NCBI GenBank assembly: GCA_963666475.2 | Contig: CAXXJM010000001.1 | Location: 1,426,001-1,490,000, forward strand | Direction of reading: 5' to 3' | Source of the DNA: JBFHIZ01 sp963666475 | GTDB taxonomy: Bacteria; Bacillota; Clostridia; Lachnospirales; Lachnospiraceae | Length of the DNA: 64,000 nt | In this document: in pieces, positions 51,866 to 60,206 of the stretch | How positions within the stretch are numbered: the stretch's first letter is position 1 | Layout: the number at the start of each line of letters is the position of its first letter | The notes under the pieces: generated by a model | What the model was told of the DNA's origin: nothing | The model's database searches: none | Seen by the model: the letters and a program-made list of their open reading frames with translations, nothing else | Made by a program: the position numbers and the translations under genes

Positions 51866-53494
51866 ATGCAAAAACTTAAGAAAATTTTAGCAACAGCATT
51901 ATTAGGTTCATTAGCAGTAATGCAAGTTATGCCCGTTTCCGCTGCAGGACTCGGAAGTGGTGGAACAGCCGGTGATGGTACGGTTGAGGCTTATGTAGAC
52001 ACCGATATTTATAATGTAGTATTACCAACCGTGGCAGACGTCAATTTTACAGTGGATCCACAGGGACTTCTGCATGTGGCAGACGCTGCAACATACGCCA
52101 CAGCAAGTGGCGCAATATACTTTGCTCATCCAGTAGCTGCAACTTATACTGACAGCACAGAAACAGCAACATCAGATGGGTCAGCACTTACTCAAAGCGG
52201 TGGATATGATTCTGGAACCACCTATTACCTCTATGATACAGTAGCAGAAACGTATACTACATACAGCGAAACATATGGCGACTTAAACTTACCTGCTGAT
52301 CCAACAACTACAGATTATGATAACGACGGTAGTGGAAATTACAAACTATATGTTGTAAATGTAGCTGCACATAACACATACTCAGACACTAGTGAACCAA
52401 TGGAAATTGTTAACAAAAGCTCTCTTGCAGTAGATGTTGACTTCCAAGTTACAACAACAATTGCAGGAATTGATATGGTTGCAGCCGGCGACTTAGCAGC
52501 TGCTACAGATCCTTCTCTTGCACTTGAAATCAGTTCTACTTTTGAAGCAGAAGCTCCAGTTACTGCTTCAATTCTTACAACTACATATGACACTACTACA
52601 CAGGCACTAACGGATGCCGATGCAGGTTATTCAATCGTTTCTCACGAAGCAGAAGCAGATTTTCCAGTTGGAACAACCACAGTATTAGGTGATGTTTCAG
52701 GTTTATACTATGCATACTTACTCGATGCAGCTTTTACCGATTTTTCTACTATGTCATATGAAATTTCTGGTGCATGTAATGATGTAAGCGGATGGGGATC
52801 TCTTGATGTTGCTGACGGCGTATCACTAGCTATCACTTGGACAATCTCAGCTCATTCAGAAGATGCTGCTCCTTCAATAGCAACAACAACCTACGCGATC
52901 GCTTCTGGAACTGCTGAAGATGTAACTGTTTCACTTGGAAACGGTGCATTAGCTGCAACAGCAATTACATCTGTAACAGATGGCGGAGTAGCAATCGACG
53001 CAGGAAACTATTCATTAACAGGAACCACATTAACCTTTAGTTCTGCATATGTAGACACTCTTGTAGGAGATGGTACAGCCGCAGTAAATAAAGAACTTGT
53101 CGTAACATTTAATGACACTGCTGCAACTGCTGTAACCCTTACATTTACAGCTGATATTACAAATGCAGCTCCATCCATGACAGCACAGACATATTCACTT
53201 TCTGCACCAGCAGATTTAACATTTGATGTTGATCTAGGTCTTGGAGATTCAGCTGCAACTACAATCACTGATGTTGTTGTTGAGTCTGTAGATGCAAACT
53301 TCTACTCAATTAATGGTTCATGGGGATATTCAACAACTTATGCTTCTTCATTCTCAATCGATGATGCTAATACGGTTACAATTAGTAATGCTAGCTGGTT
53401 ATCATTAATGACTGCCGGAACATACGACGTTTATATTGTATTCGATGGCGATACCAATTCATATGTAAATTCAACAATTACTGTAACTCCATAA
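51866..53494 (+). CDS. Exported surface protein with X2-like (immunoglobulin-like) repeats
   Basis: A 542-residue exported protein. A signal peptide (KKILATALLGSLAVMQVMPV then SAAG) is followed by DTDIYNVVLPTVADVNFTVD, a motif seen in a family of clostridial surface proteins. The middle is Thr/Ala/Asp-rich. The C-terminal part has two repeats resembling the CBM_X2 fold: TYAIASGTAEDVTVSLGNGA with TSVTDGGVAIDAGNYSLTGT, and a shorter second one with VDLGLGDSAATTITDVVVES. No sortase motif or membrane helix lies at the C-terminus, so it must be held by another protein, possibly the membrane-anchored neighbour. AAGGAGG lies 8 bases before the ATG. Confidence 0.7.
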   Translation: MQKLKKILATALLGSLAVMQVMPVSAAGLGSGGTAGDGTVEAYVDTDIYNVVLPTVADVNFTVDPQGLLHVADAATYATASGAIYFAHPVAATYTDSTETATSDGSALTQSGGYDSGTTYYLYDTVAETYTTYSETYGDLNLPADPTTTDYDNDGSGNYKLYVVNVAAHNTYSDTSEPMEIVNKSSLAVDVDFQVTTTIAGIDMVAAGDLAAATDPSLALEISSTFEAEAPVTASILTTTYDTTTQALTDADAGYSIVSHEAEADFPVGTTTVLGDVSGLYYAYLLDAAFTDFSTMSYEISGACNDVSGWGSLDVADGVSLAITWTISAHSEDAAPSIATTTYAIASGTAEDVTVSLGNGALAATAITSVTDGGVAIDAGNYSLTGTTLTFSSAYVDTLVGDGTAAVNKELVVTFNDTAATAVTLTFTADITNAAPSMTAQTYSLSAPADLTFDVDLGLGDSAATTITDVVVESVDANFYSINGSWGYSTTYASSFSIDDANTVTISNASWLSLMTAGTYDVYIVFDGDTNSYVNSTITVTP

Positions 53495-53526
53495 TCTGAA
53501 TTGATATAATTATTACTAGAAATACA

Positions 53527-53570
53527 AAAGCCATAGCAATACCGATTCGGTAATGCTATGGCTTTATTTA
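53527..53570. terminator. Bidirectional terminator between convergent units
   Basis: AAAGCCATAGCA / TGCTATGGCTTT is followed by ATTTATTTATATTTT on the plus strand, and A-rich sequence on the other side gives T-rich tails in both directions. It separates the surface-protein pair from the glycopolymer cluster. Confidence 0.8.
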
Positions 53571-53571
53571 T

Positions 53572-54695
53572 TTATATTTTCCATAAAAGTAAAACATTCG
53601 TCCGCTTAGTAAGTTTTTCAAGCAATTCTATACTATTTCTTTTATTCATGCATACAACAATAGGAATATCTTCTGGTAAATCTTTTAAATGAAACATCGG
53701 TAAATAAAACTCATTTTTCAAATCCAAAGGATGGTCATCTGAAACTACAATCTTTTTTGCTTTTGTTCGTAAGCCATTAAAATAATACCAACATTTTTTT
53801 GCCAAAATTCCTGCACCAAAAATAGCTACTTCACTATACTTCATACAAAATAATTCAAACTCTTCCTTCGATATTTCTGGCAACCCAACCAATTCTTCTC
53901 TCTTACTTCCAAGATATTGTTCGAAATTGTATTCCTTTATATTGCAAGGTTCTAAATAGGGAGAAAAAAATGAAATGTCATAGTCAAAATGCTCTTCAAT
54001 ATAAGATACTAAGAAATTTTTTTCTATATTGCTTATTGTGCTATCTTCAAAATATTTTTTTTTGACAACAGGCAGCCCGTAATCTCTTATACATAGAAAT
54101 GGTGATTTATAAATATCTATGAGGCATGTGTCTGTATAGTAGTCATACTCAAATTTATTCTTTATTATATAATCAAATAATGCAACTTCAAAATCGACAA
54201 AAACTTCCTGTCTAGAAGTAGTCTCACCATGAATCGATTCAAAGAACTCTTTAATTGAACCATTTTGGCAGAACGCTTTTCTAAAAACAATAAAATAAGA
54301 TTGTATATGAGAAAATAATTTACCTCTAACAATATTCATTCCCATATATCTGAATCACGTTGATTCATATTACAGCATATTTTGCTGATGGGTACAAAAG
54401 GTCCAAAAAAAGTATCATTACAAATTGCGATTTCATCATACCCTTGAATTTCATTGTTCGAAAGATGTGTGCAAATAACTTCCTTATATGCCCCTGCATC
54501 AAATCCAACATTATCCCTTTCGTATATGCGGTTTGTATATCTTTTAAAAAAATTACGACTCTCACTACTTAAAGTCATATTACTCGTAACAATAATATCA
54601 TTAAAATAATTCGACAAATCCTCAATTAGATGTCTAATATGTAATTCCACGACAGATTCGCAACTATAATAACTGAAAATTACCAAATTCTTCAT
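53572..54695 (-). pseudogene. RgpF-like (rhamnan synthesis F) gene split by a frameshift
   Basis: Two adjacent readings together look like one protein. The first (54695 down to 54336) ends RDSDIWE and carries CNDTFFGPFVPISKI. The second (from 54345 down) begins MGMNIVRGKLFSHIQSYFIV and continues RgpF-like. Adding one G to the GGG run at 54341-54343 (minus strand) restores DIWGMNIVRGKL in frame. The C-terminal 90 residues hold a Rossmann-like module (SEVAIFGAGILAKKCWYYF). A second intact RgpF-type gene lies at 61659-62900. This could be a real pseudogene, a phase-variable tract or a sequencing error. GAGGTG precedes the ATG at 54695. Confidence 0.82.
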
Positions 54696-54731
54696 TCGCA
54701 CCTCACAGAACCCAGATTATATCATACGATA

Positions 54732-55787
54732 TTACACTTGATTTTTTGGTATTGCATATAAAACAGTTTCAGTCCCAATAGGCGAATAATGTCTGAAATA
54801 AAATATATATTCCTCACAGCATTGAAGGATATAACTTGGAATACTAATAATATCTTCATCTCGATGATAAACACTAATTGCAAATTTAGGTCGTTTCTTC
54901 TTAATTGTTTCTTCACCACCCATAAGTGTCATAAGCTCTGACCCCTCAATATCCATTTTAATAAAGGTAACCTCATCCTGAGATAACGCCTGATCAATTG
55001 TAGTAACCTTAACGCATTCACCTATACCATCGTCCGTCAAAGTCACTAACCCATTTTCTGACATTTCAAAATGCATAGTTGCTTCTTTACTCCAACAACC
55101 CTTATCAATCAACCTATAGTCTATATTTAACTCATCTAACTTTTCTCTACAAACAGGAATTCGATTTAAATCAGGTTCAAAAGCAATTATTTTCTTTAAA
55201 TTTTCTCCAATCTTGTTCTTTAACTCTTCCGCGGATTTTCCATCATAACATCCCAAATCCACAAAAACTTCGTTTTTGGAATATGGAAAATCTTGAAGAT
55301 CAAAATATTGCGATTTCATAACACCTTCTAGTATTTTTCCATAATTCATGATATTTCTTTCAGGGATTCCTGCTTCAAGTAACTGATCATACATTTGTTG
55401 TTCATATATACGCGAAGCAATTACAATAATCTCATCTGTATAATCTTTTACAAAGTCTCTAACAGAATAAACGGGCTTTCCATTTATTTGACTGCATGTT
55501 GGATTGTTATCAATAAAACAGTCCCAATTTATATCTGGATAAGCATTCGCTAACTGCTTCCCTCGATACCCACAACCCATAATTACTATCCTTTTCTTTA
55601 AATCACAATGTGAGTAAACTTCCGTAAAAAAGGAATTTAACGCAGCATTACTTCGAACAAGCTGATATATATATTTTGCTTCACCTGTCATTGATAACAT
55701 AAATCTTGCCAAAAACACGCTTCGCGAAGAATCATCTCCAATATTCTTGTATATTTTCTTTAGTGTATCAATATCCATTTCTCTCAT
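54732..55787 (-). CDS. FkbM-family methyltransferase
   Basis: A 351-residue protein. The C-terminal two thirds are an FkbM-type SAM methyltransferase: FVDLGCYDGKSAEELKNKIG is motif I, followed by KIIAFEPDLNRIPVCREKLD and VTFIKMDIEGSELMTLMGGE. The N-terminal third carries a GxG module (RIVIMGCGYRGKQLANAYPD, then DCFIDNNPTCSQINGKPV). FkbM enzymes usually O-methylate sugars of surface polymers. GGAG lies 9 bases before the ATG at 55787. It follows the GT2 gene by a few bases within the polymer cluster. Confidence 0.82.
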   Translation of the reverse strand: MREMDIDTLKKIYKNIGDDSSRSVFLARFMLSMTGEAKYIYQLVRSNAALNSFFTEVYSHCDLKKRIVIMGCGYRGKQLANAYPDINWDCFIDNNPTCSQINGKPVYSVRDFVKDYTDEIIVIASRIYEQQMYDQLLEAGIPERNIMNYGKILEGVMKSQYFDLQDFPYSKNEVFVDLGCYDGKSAEELKNKIGENLKKIIAFEPDLNRIPVCREKLDELNIDYRLIDKGCWSKEATMHFEMSENGLVTLTDDGIGECVKVTTIDQALSQDEVTFIKMDIEGSELMTLMGGEETIKKKRPKFAISVYHRDEDIISIPSYILQCCEEYIFYFRHYSPIGTETVLYAIPKNQV

Positions 55788-55791
55788 CAAT

Positions 55792-57390
55792 TTACACTCC
55801 GTTTGATTTCATAGTTTTTTCAATCTGCATAGCTATTTCAAGATTTACCAGTTCATTAAGATGCGAAGGAATATTCCCATATTCATAATTCATATCTGTA
55901 AAGTAGTAATTATTCAGAAAAGGGGTTACGATAAAGATATCATCGTCATACGTTTCTGCAAATTGATAATATGTGCTCAACATATCATTTATTTCCCTTA
56001 TTTCATTCACATCACTATGTACCCATTTTTCATTGATATTTCCGTAATATTCACTTAAATAGTTTTTCACTAATATTATTTTTAACCATGGATAATTTTT
56101 TTTAATAATACGAACAAAATCATTCCAACTTTCCTTCCAAAGATGTAAACATTTTTCACTCTTACGGCATACAATATTCTTCGCTTCTATCTCAATATCT
56201 CCTCCTACAAATGCATCACTATTTGTAATATACGCATTTTCGACTTTGCATAAATCAAATCTTTCTTCCAAAAAATCCATAACTATAAATTCAGGTTTTT
56301 CTTCCGAAATAACATTCCATAACAAGGAATCCAACTCCCTCTGTACCATAATCTCTCGATACTTATTCTTATGAGTAAATGTTACTCCATTTTCAAGCGG
56401 ATGCATTATAGATACAATACTTGAAAAATTGAATCTTGTATATGGATCATGCAGATAGTTCATGTTCCATAAAATGCGATTCAAGTTATACCCACCCCAT
56501 GTAACATATTTGCTGTCGATATTTTTTGGAAATTTGTTCATAAGATATTCTTTATATTTTTGTCGTAACGACTTATAATCATCCTCACTTTTTCGATAGA
56601 AACTAACCGCCAACATGTCAGATAGCTTATACTTAACAATCTCTTCTAATAGATTTTCGTAGTGTAAGTATATTCCATGTTTCACAAAACCTTCTAATAA
56701 TGCATTGAAAGCATTAATACCAATTGAATTTTCGTCCCCATCATTTTTACGTGGAGTTTCTGTAAGTGAATTCTTCCTAAATCTTCTATAATAGTAAAGT
56801 CCTTCTTTCACATTAACAATCTTATTGGACAATGCCAACAACAATGGATAAACTGCTTTTGACTCACTATGGCAATTCGGAAACTCTATATTGTTATCTA
56901 CAAACAGACTTTTACGAAAAATACATTTCCACACAGCAGTATAACCATATTTCATATGGTCCTCTAGCGAATAATCTTTTCCCATAACTCCGCTACAGGA
57001 GCGATAAGTCATTGTATTTGTACGATTATCTACCCTCCAAACATCACACTCAGCAATATCCGCATCATTCTTCATAGCGGCTTGATATAACTTCTTGATA
57101 AAGTCGCAATGAACCCAATCATCCGCATCAACAAATGCGACATATTCACCTTTAGATTCTTTGATTCCATTATTTCTTGCGATAGATGGACCTGAATTGC
57201 TCTGATTAATTACACGAATTCTACCGTCTTTTCTTGCCCAATCTCTACATTTTGTTTCCGATCCATCGGTCGATCCATCATCTATTAAAATTATCTCAAA
57301 ATCACTGAATGTCTGTTCAACTAATGATCGAATACATTCATCTAACCACTCGTTTACATTGTATACAGGAACAATCACACTTACTTTCAT
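55792..57390 (-). CDS. GT2 glycosyltransferase with a large unknown C-terminal domain
   Basis: A 532-residue protein. The N-terminal GT-A domain (about 1-240) begins VSVIVPVYNVNEWLDECIRS, continues IILIDDGSTDGSETKCRDWA and carries the DxD site EYVAFVDADDWVHCDFIKK. The rest (about 310-532) is different: VTFTHKNKYREIMVQRELDS, then FIVMDFLEERFDLCKVENAY and NYPWLKIILVKNYLSEYYG. It resembles a family I recall as DUF6270, found with glycopolymer genes; this is not verified. The start overlaps the 57387 gene end by four bases (ATGA). A transferase for a surface glycan is likely. Confidence 0.75.
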   Translation of the reverse strand: MKVSVIVPVYNVNEWLDECIRSLVEQTFSDFEIILIDDGSTDGSETKCRDWARKDGRIRVINQSNSGPSIARNNGIKESKGEYVAFVDADDWVHCDFIKKLYQAAMKNDADIAECDVWRVDNRTNTMTYRSCSGVMGKDYSLEDHMKYGYTAVWKCIFRKSLFVDNNIEFPNCHSESKAVYPLLLALSNKIVNVKEGLYYYRRFRKNSLTETPRKNDGDENSIGINAFNALLEGFVKHGIYLHYENLLEEIVKYKLSDMLAVSFYRKSEDDYKSLRQKYKEYLMNKFPKNIDSKYVTWGGYNLNRILWNMNYLHDPYTRFNFSSIVSIMHPLENGVTFTHKNKYREIMVQRELDSLLWNVISEEKPEFIVMDFLEERFDLCKVENAYITNSDAFVGGDIEIEAKNIVCRKSEKCLHLWKESWNDFVRIIKKNYPWLKIILVKNYLSEYYGNINEKWVHSDVNEIREINDMLSTYYQFAETYDDDIFIVTPFLNNYYFTDMNYEYGNIPSHLNELVNLEIAMQIEKTMKSNGV

Positions 57391-58214
57391 TTATACAAAG
57401 CCTCTATTTTCTGTCGCGTTTTTTCCAATAATTCAATTTCTTCTATGGAGAATTCTCCATTTTTTAGATCTTCTAAATTTACTCTTACTATAAATTTTTC
57501 TCTCTCAAGTTCGAAGGTATCTACTTTCGAGCTATAAACATTGCACTTTATTTCTTCCTGTCCCAGATAGCAAGCTAATGATGTTCGATGCCAACCATCA
57601 ACGATTTCCAAATTACTCAGCACAGAAATGCAAGTATTTTGCATTAATCCGTGACGACTGCAGCTCTCGATTAAGTTAATAAAATTCTCAAGTCGACGTG
57701 CTGCAGTAGCGTTTTCACAATGCATTTTTTGTGCTTTTAAATAAATCGCATATCCCACGTTATTCTTTTCATAGAACTGTTCAATGGCCAAAAAACGTAT
57801 CGCAAAACTATAGTCAAATAAATTGCGATTCACTATTAAACCAACCTGAATTGTTTTCTGTTTTTCAATGGGGTTACCCAAAAACAAATCATTTAGAAAA
57901 GGAGAAACCCATACATAGTTTTGAATTCCACGTTTTTTCAAACTCATTATTATTTCATCTTTTACCGACTCATGTACGGCTATACAAAAAAACGTATTGT
58001 CGAAGCAATGTATCTGCTCAAAAAGAATAACATCTTTCCCCGCAATAATTCTATTCGCATTTTCCGTAGTTACAAAAGCCATAACTCTTTCATCCAGCCC
58101 CAATCTTTTTAGACATCTATAAAAATTTTGGGCAACGAAACCTGCTCCATATATATATACATCATTATTACGTATAATATTTAAGAATTCTGTTATATCA
58201 TTCACATCAACCAT
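57387..58214 (-). CDS. Rossmann-like module joined to a ParB/Srx-like DGxHR domain
   Basis: A 275-residue protein with no membrane segment. The N-terminal part carries NNDVYIYGAGFVAQNFYRCL, a GxGxxA-type Rossmann-like motif, and continues with CIAVHESVKDEIIMSLKKRG. The C-terminal part includes SNLEIVDGWHRTSLACYLGQ, matching the GxHR signature of ParB/sulfiredoxin-fold domains, which in SbnI acts as a serine kinase and elsewhere binds CTP. A sugar- or polyol-linked nucleotide function would fit the neighbours but is not proven. It overlaps the GT2 gene start. The start at 58214 follows the upstream stop by 20 bases; its ribosome binding site is weak. Confidence 0.6.
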   Translation of the reverse strand: MVDVNDITEFLNIIRNNDVYIYGAGFVAQNFYRCLKRLGLDERVMAFVTTENANRIIAGKDVILFEQIHCFDNTFFCIAVHESVKDEIIMSLKKRGIQNYVWVSPFLNDLFLGNPIEKQKTIQVGLIVNRNLFDYSFAIRFLAIEQFYEKNNVGYAIYLKAQKMHCENATAARRLENFINLIESCSRHGLMQNTCISVLSNLEIVDGWHRTSLACYLGQEEIKCNVYSSKVDTFELEREKFIVRVNLEDLKNGEFSIEEIELLEKTRQKIEALYK

Positions 58215-58233
58215 TAGAAAATCACTTTCTACA

Positions 58234-59454
58234 TTACGTTTTGTTAATAAGAGATTCAATGAGATTGGCAACACGCTTCGATGAATACCCATCCTCAATA
58301 ATTTCTTGCTCTTCAATAAGTTTCTTTAATTCCAAGTGATATCTATCATAGTCAAAGGTTCTAATATTGTCTAAGAATTCATCCAAATTCTCCGATAGTG
58401 GAAAAGGAAGTTCTTTCATATTCCAGAAAAATTCGCCTCTTTCATCTATGTAGGATTGTATATCTGAAGCATACACAAAACAAGGGATACCCATTAGACA
58501 TGCTTCGAAAATTGTACTTGAATAGTCAGAAATATATGCATCCATTGAAGATAAAAGTTCATTCATATCGCTTTCCTGAGTAACATCAATTATTCTATTC
58601 GTATGCACAGAAGAAACATAACGCGTTTTTTCTGCTGCCAATTGAGGATGAAGTCTTACAAAAACATACCATTCTCCTTGAAATTTTTTTTCAAGTTCAT
58701 ATATTACTTGAGCAAATTCAATCTGGTTTTTTTGCTCAAATATGCTGCGGACTCCTTTTTGGCTCCCCCCTCTAAATGTAGGGGCATACATGATCATCTT
58801 AGCCTCTTTCGGAAGATTAAACCGTTTGCGAAAATCTCCTTTTCTTGTTTGTGAAGAATCAAATAAAACATCACATCTTGGCGTACCCAAACGAATAATT
58901 TCCCCATCATAAACAAGACCTTCTTTATAGTGGTCGTCACACCATTTTGACCCCGATAATAAATAATCAATATTTTTCGAATCATCTGCACTGACCAATT
59001 GCGCAATTTTAGGGAATTTTCCCCCCCTATACTTTCCTATTGCCTTGATACTTATTGTACCGTGCCATGTATTTATATAATATTGATTTTTTCTTTTAAG
59101 AGTACCATATGGTTTTCTGTAATTATCAATCCATATTTTAGATTTCGAAAGCCAAAAAATTCGATTAAAAAAAGAATTCTTGACTTTTTTTATGTATTCT
59201 GGAAATTGAAGTTCCATGTCATTCACAAACCAAACAAATTCATAGTTTTTATCTCGCTTGTGCAACTCTTCAACAATGTATTTTGGATTACAACCAAATC
59301 CACCTTTCCCTTCAAAAGTACATACAGAAATCAGTTTATTATTTACAGGAAGAACCCGAAAAAGAACAAAAACAAATCTGTTCATAAATGCCTTTATTTT
59401 TCGATATACTATATATATATTTTCTTTCATAGTTTCTTTTATATTCTTATTCAT
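58234..59454 (-). CDS. CDP-glycerol:poly(glycerophosphate) transferase family (TagF/TagB-like)
   Basis: A 406-residue glycerophosphotransferase, GT-B-like, of the Glyphos_transf family. Motifs are YYINTWHGTISIKAIGKY, which includes the catalytic His; MIMYAPTFRGGSQKGV; and YISDYSSTIFEACLMGIPCF. The N-terminal segment may interact with the membrane (NRFVFVLFRVLPVNNKLISV). It should transfer glycerol phosphate or a similar polyol phosphate from its CDP form, in line with the cytidylyltransferase upstream at 60207-61550. GGAAG precedes the ATG at 59454. Confidence 0.82.
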   Translation of the reverse strand: MNKNIKETMKENIYIVYRKIKAFMNRFVFVLFRVLPVNNKLISVCTFEGKGGFGCNPKYIVEELHKRDKNYEFVWFVNDMELQFPEYIKKVKNSFFNRIFWLSKSKIWIDNYRKPYGTLKRKNQYYINTWHGTISIKAIGKYRGGKFPKIAQLVSADDSKNIDYLLSGSKWCDDHYKEGLVYDGEIIRLGTPRCDVLFDSSQTRKGDFRKRFNLPKEAKMIMYAPTFRGGSQKGVRSIFEQKNQIEFAQVIYELEKKFQGEWYVFVRLHPQLAAEKTRYVSSVHTNRIIDVTQESDMNELLSSMDAYISDYSSTIFEACLMGIPCFVYASDIQSYIDERGEFFWNMKELPFPLSENLDEFLDNIRTFDYDRYHLELKKLIEEQEIIEDGYSSKRVANLIESLINKT

Positions 59455-59474
59455 ATTATCTTCCATTATTAGTT

Positions 59475-60197
59475 TTATAAATACACTTCAGGTTCATTCA
59501 TAATTAGATCTGTAATTCCCATCCGTTCCAGTGGTTTAAAATCTAAAATAGTCCCTGTGGGTTTATCAGGATATAAATGTCCACTCATCCAGGCTCTAAC
59601 TGTGTATCCATTTAGACGTTCTGCTGGAAGATCCATCCCCATCCAGTATGGATGTAAAGCAGTCGCTCCGCAACCACCCTTCAATTTAAAAAAACAATCA
59701 GATACATTCATGTCTAATATTGCAAGATTAGCTGATGGATCTAGTTTTTTAATTTTTTCGATTGATTTTGCATAAAAAGAAGAATATACAATCTGATTTT
59801 GTACACCCTTTTTATAAGCCAAATCGATTATTTGTTCTTCCATTCCATCGTAATAATATACGCTATTCTTCAATTCAATATTTATTTGAAACCCTAATTT
59901 TAATCGTTCTTGAAACAAATCAAGCACTTCTTCCATCGTTGGAATTTTCTCATAATGATCGCCTGCATCAATATTAAGTCTCTTTAATTCTTTTAAAGAA
60001 AAATCTCTCAAAAAGCCAATTCCATCTGTGTTTCGTTCCACATTTTCATCATGGAATACGACAATTTCGCGATCTTTTGTTAGATGTATGTCCAGTTCTA
60101 CTCCTGTGAGTTTTGGAATATTTTTTGCCTTTTCAAATGCCAGCATTGTATTTTCCGGATATCTCTGACTGCATCCTCTATGTGCCCAAAGTTTCAT
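59475..60197 (-). CDS. Glycerophosphodiester phosphodiesterase family
   Basis: A 240-residue phosphodiesterase-barrel protein. The motif ring is visible: KLWAHRGCSQRYPENTMLAF, VELDIHLTKDREIVVFHDEN with the Glu, Asp and His metal ligands, and ERNTDGIGFLRDFSL. It lacks a signal peptide, so it acts inside the cell, likely recycling glycerol-phosphate units or trimming polymer precursors. GAGGGACAAG precedes the ATG. It sits between the TagF-like gene and the cytidylyltransferase fusion. Confidence 0.88.
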   Translation of the reverse strand: MKLWAHRGCSQRYPENTMLAFEKAKNIPKLTGVELDIHLTKDREIVVFHDENVERNTDGIGFLRDFSLKELKRLNIDAGDHYEKIPTMEEVLDLFQERLKLGFQINIELKNSVYYYDGMEEQIIDLAYKKGVQNQIVYSSFYAKSIEKIKKLDPSANLAILDMNVSDCFFKLKGGCGATALHPYWMGMDLPAERLNGYTVRAWMSGHLYPDKPTGTILDFKPLERMGITDLIMNEPEVYL

Positions 60198-60206
60198 CTT
60201 GTCCCT

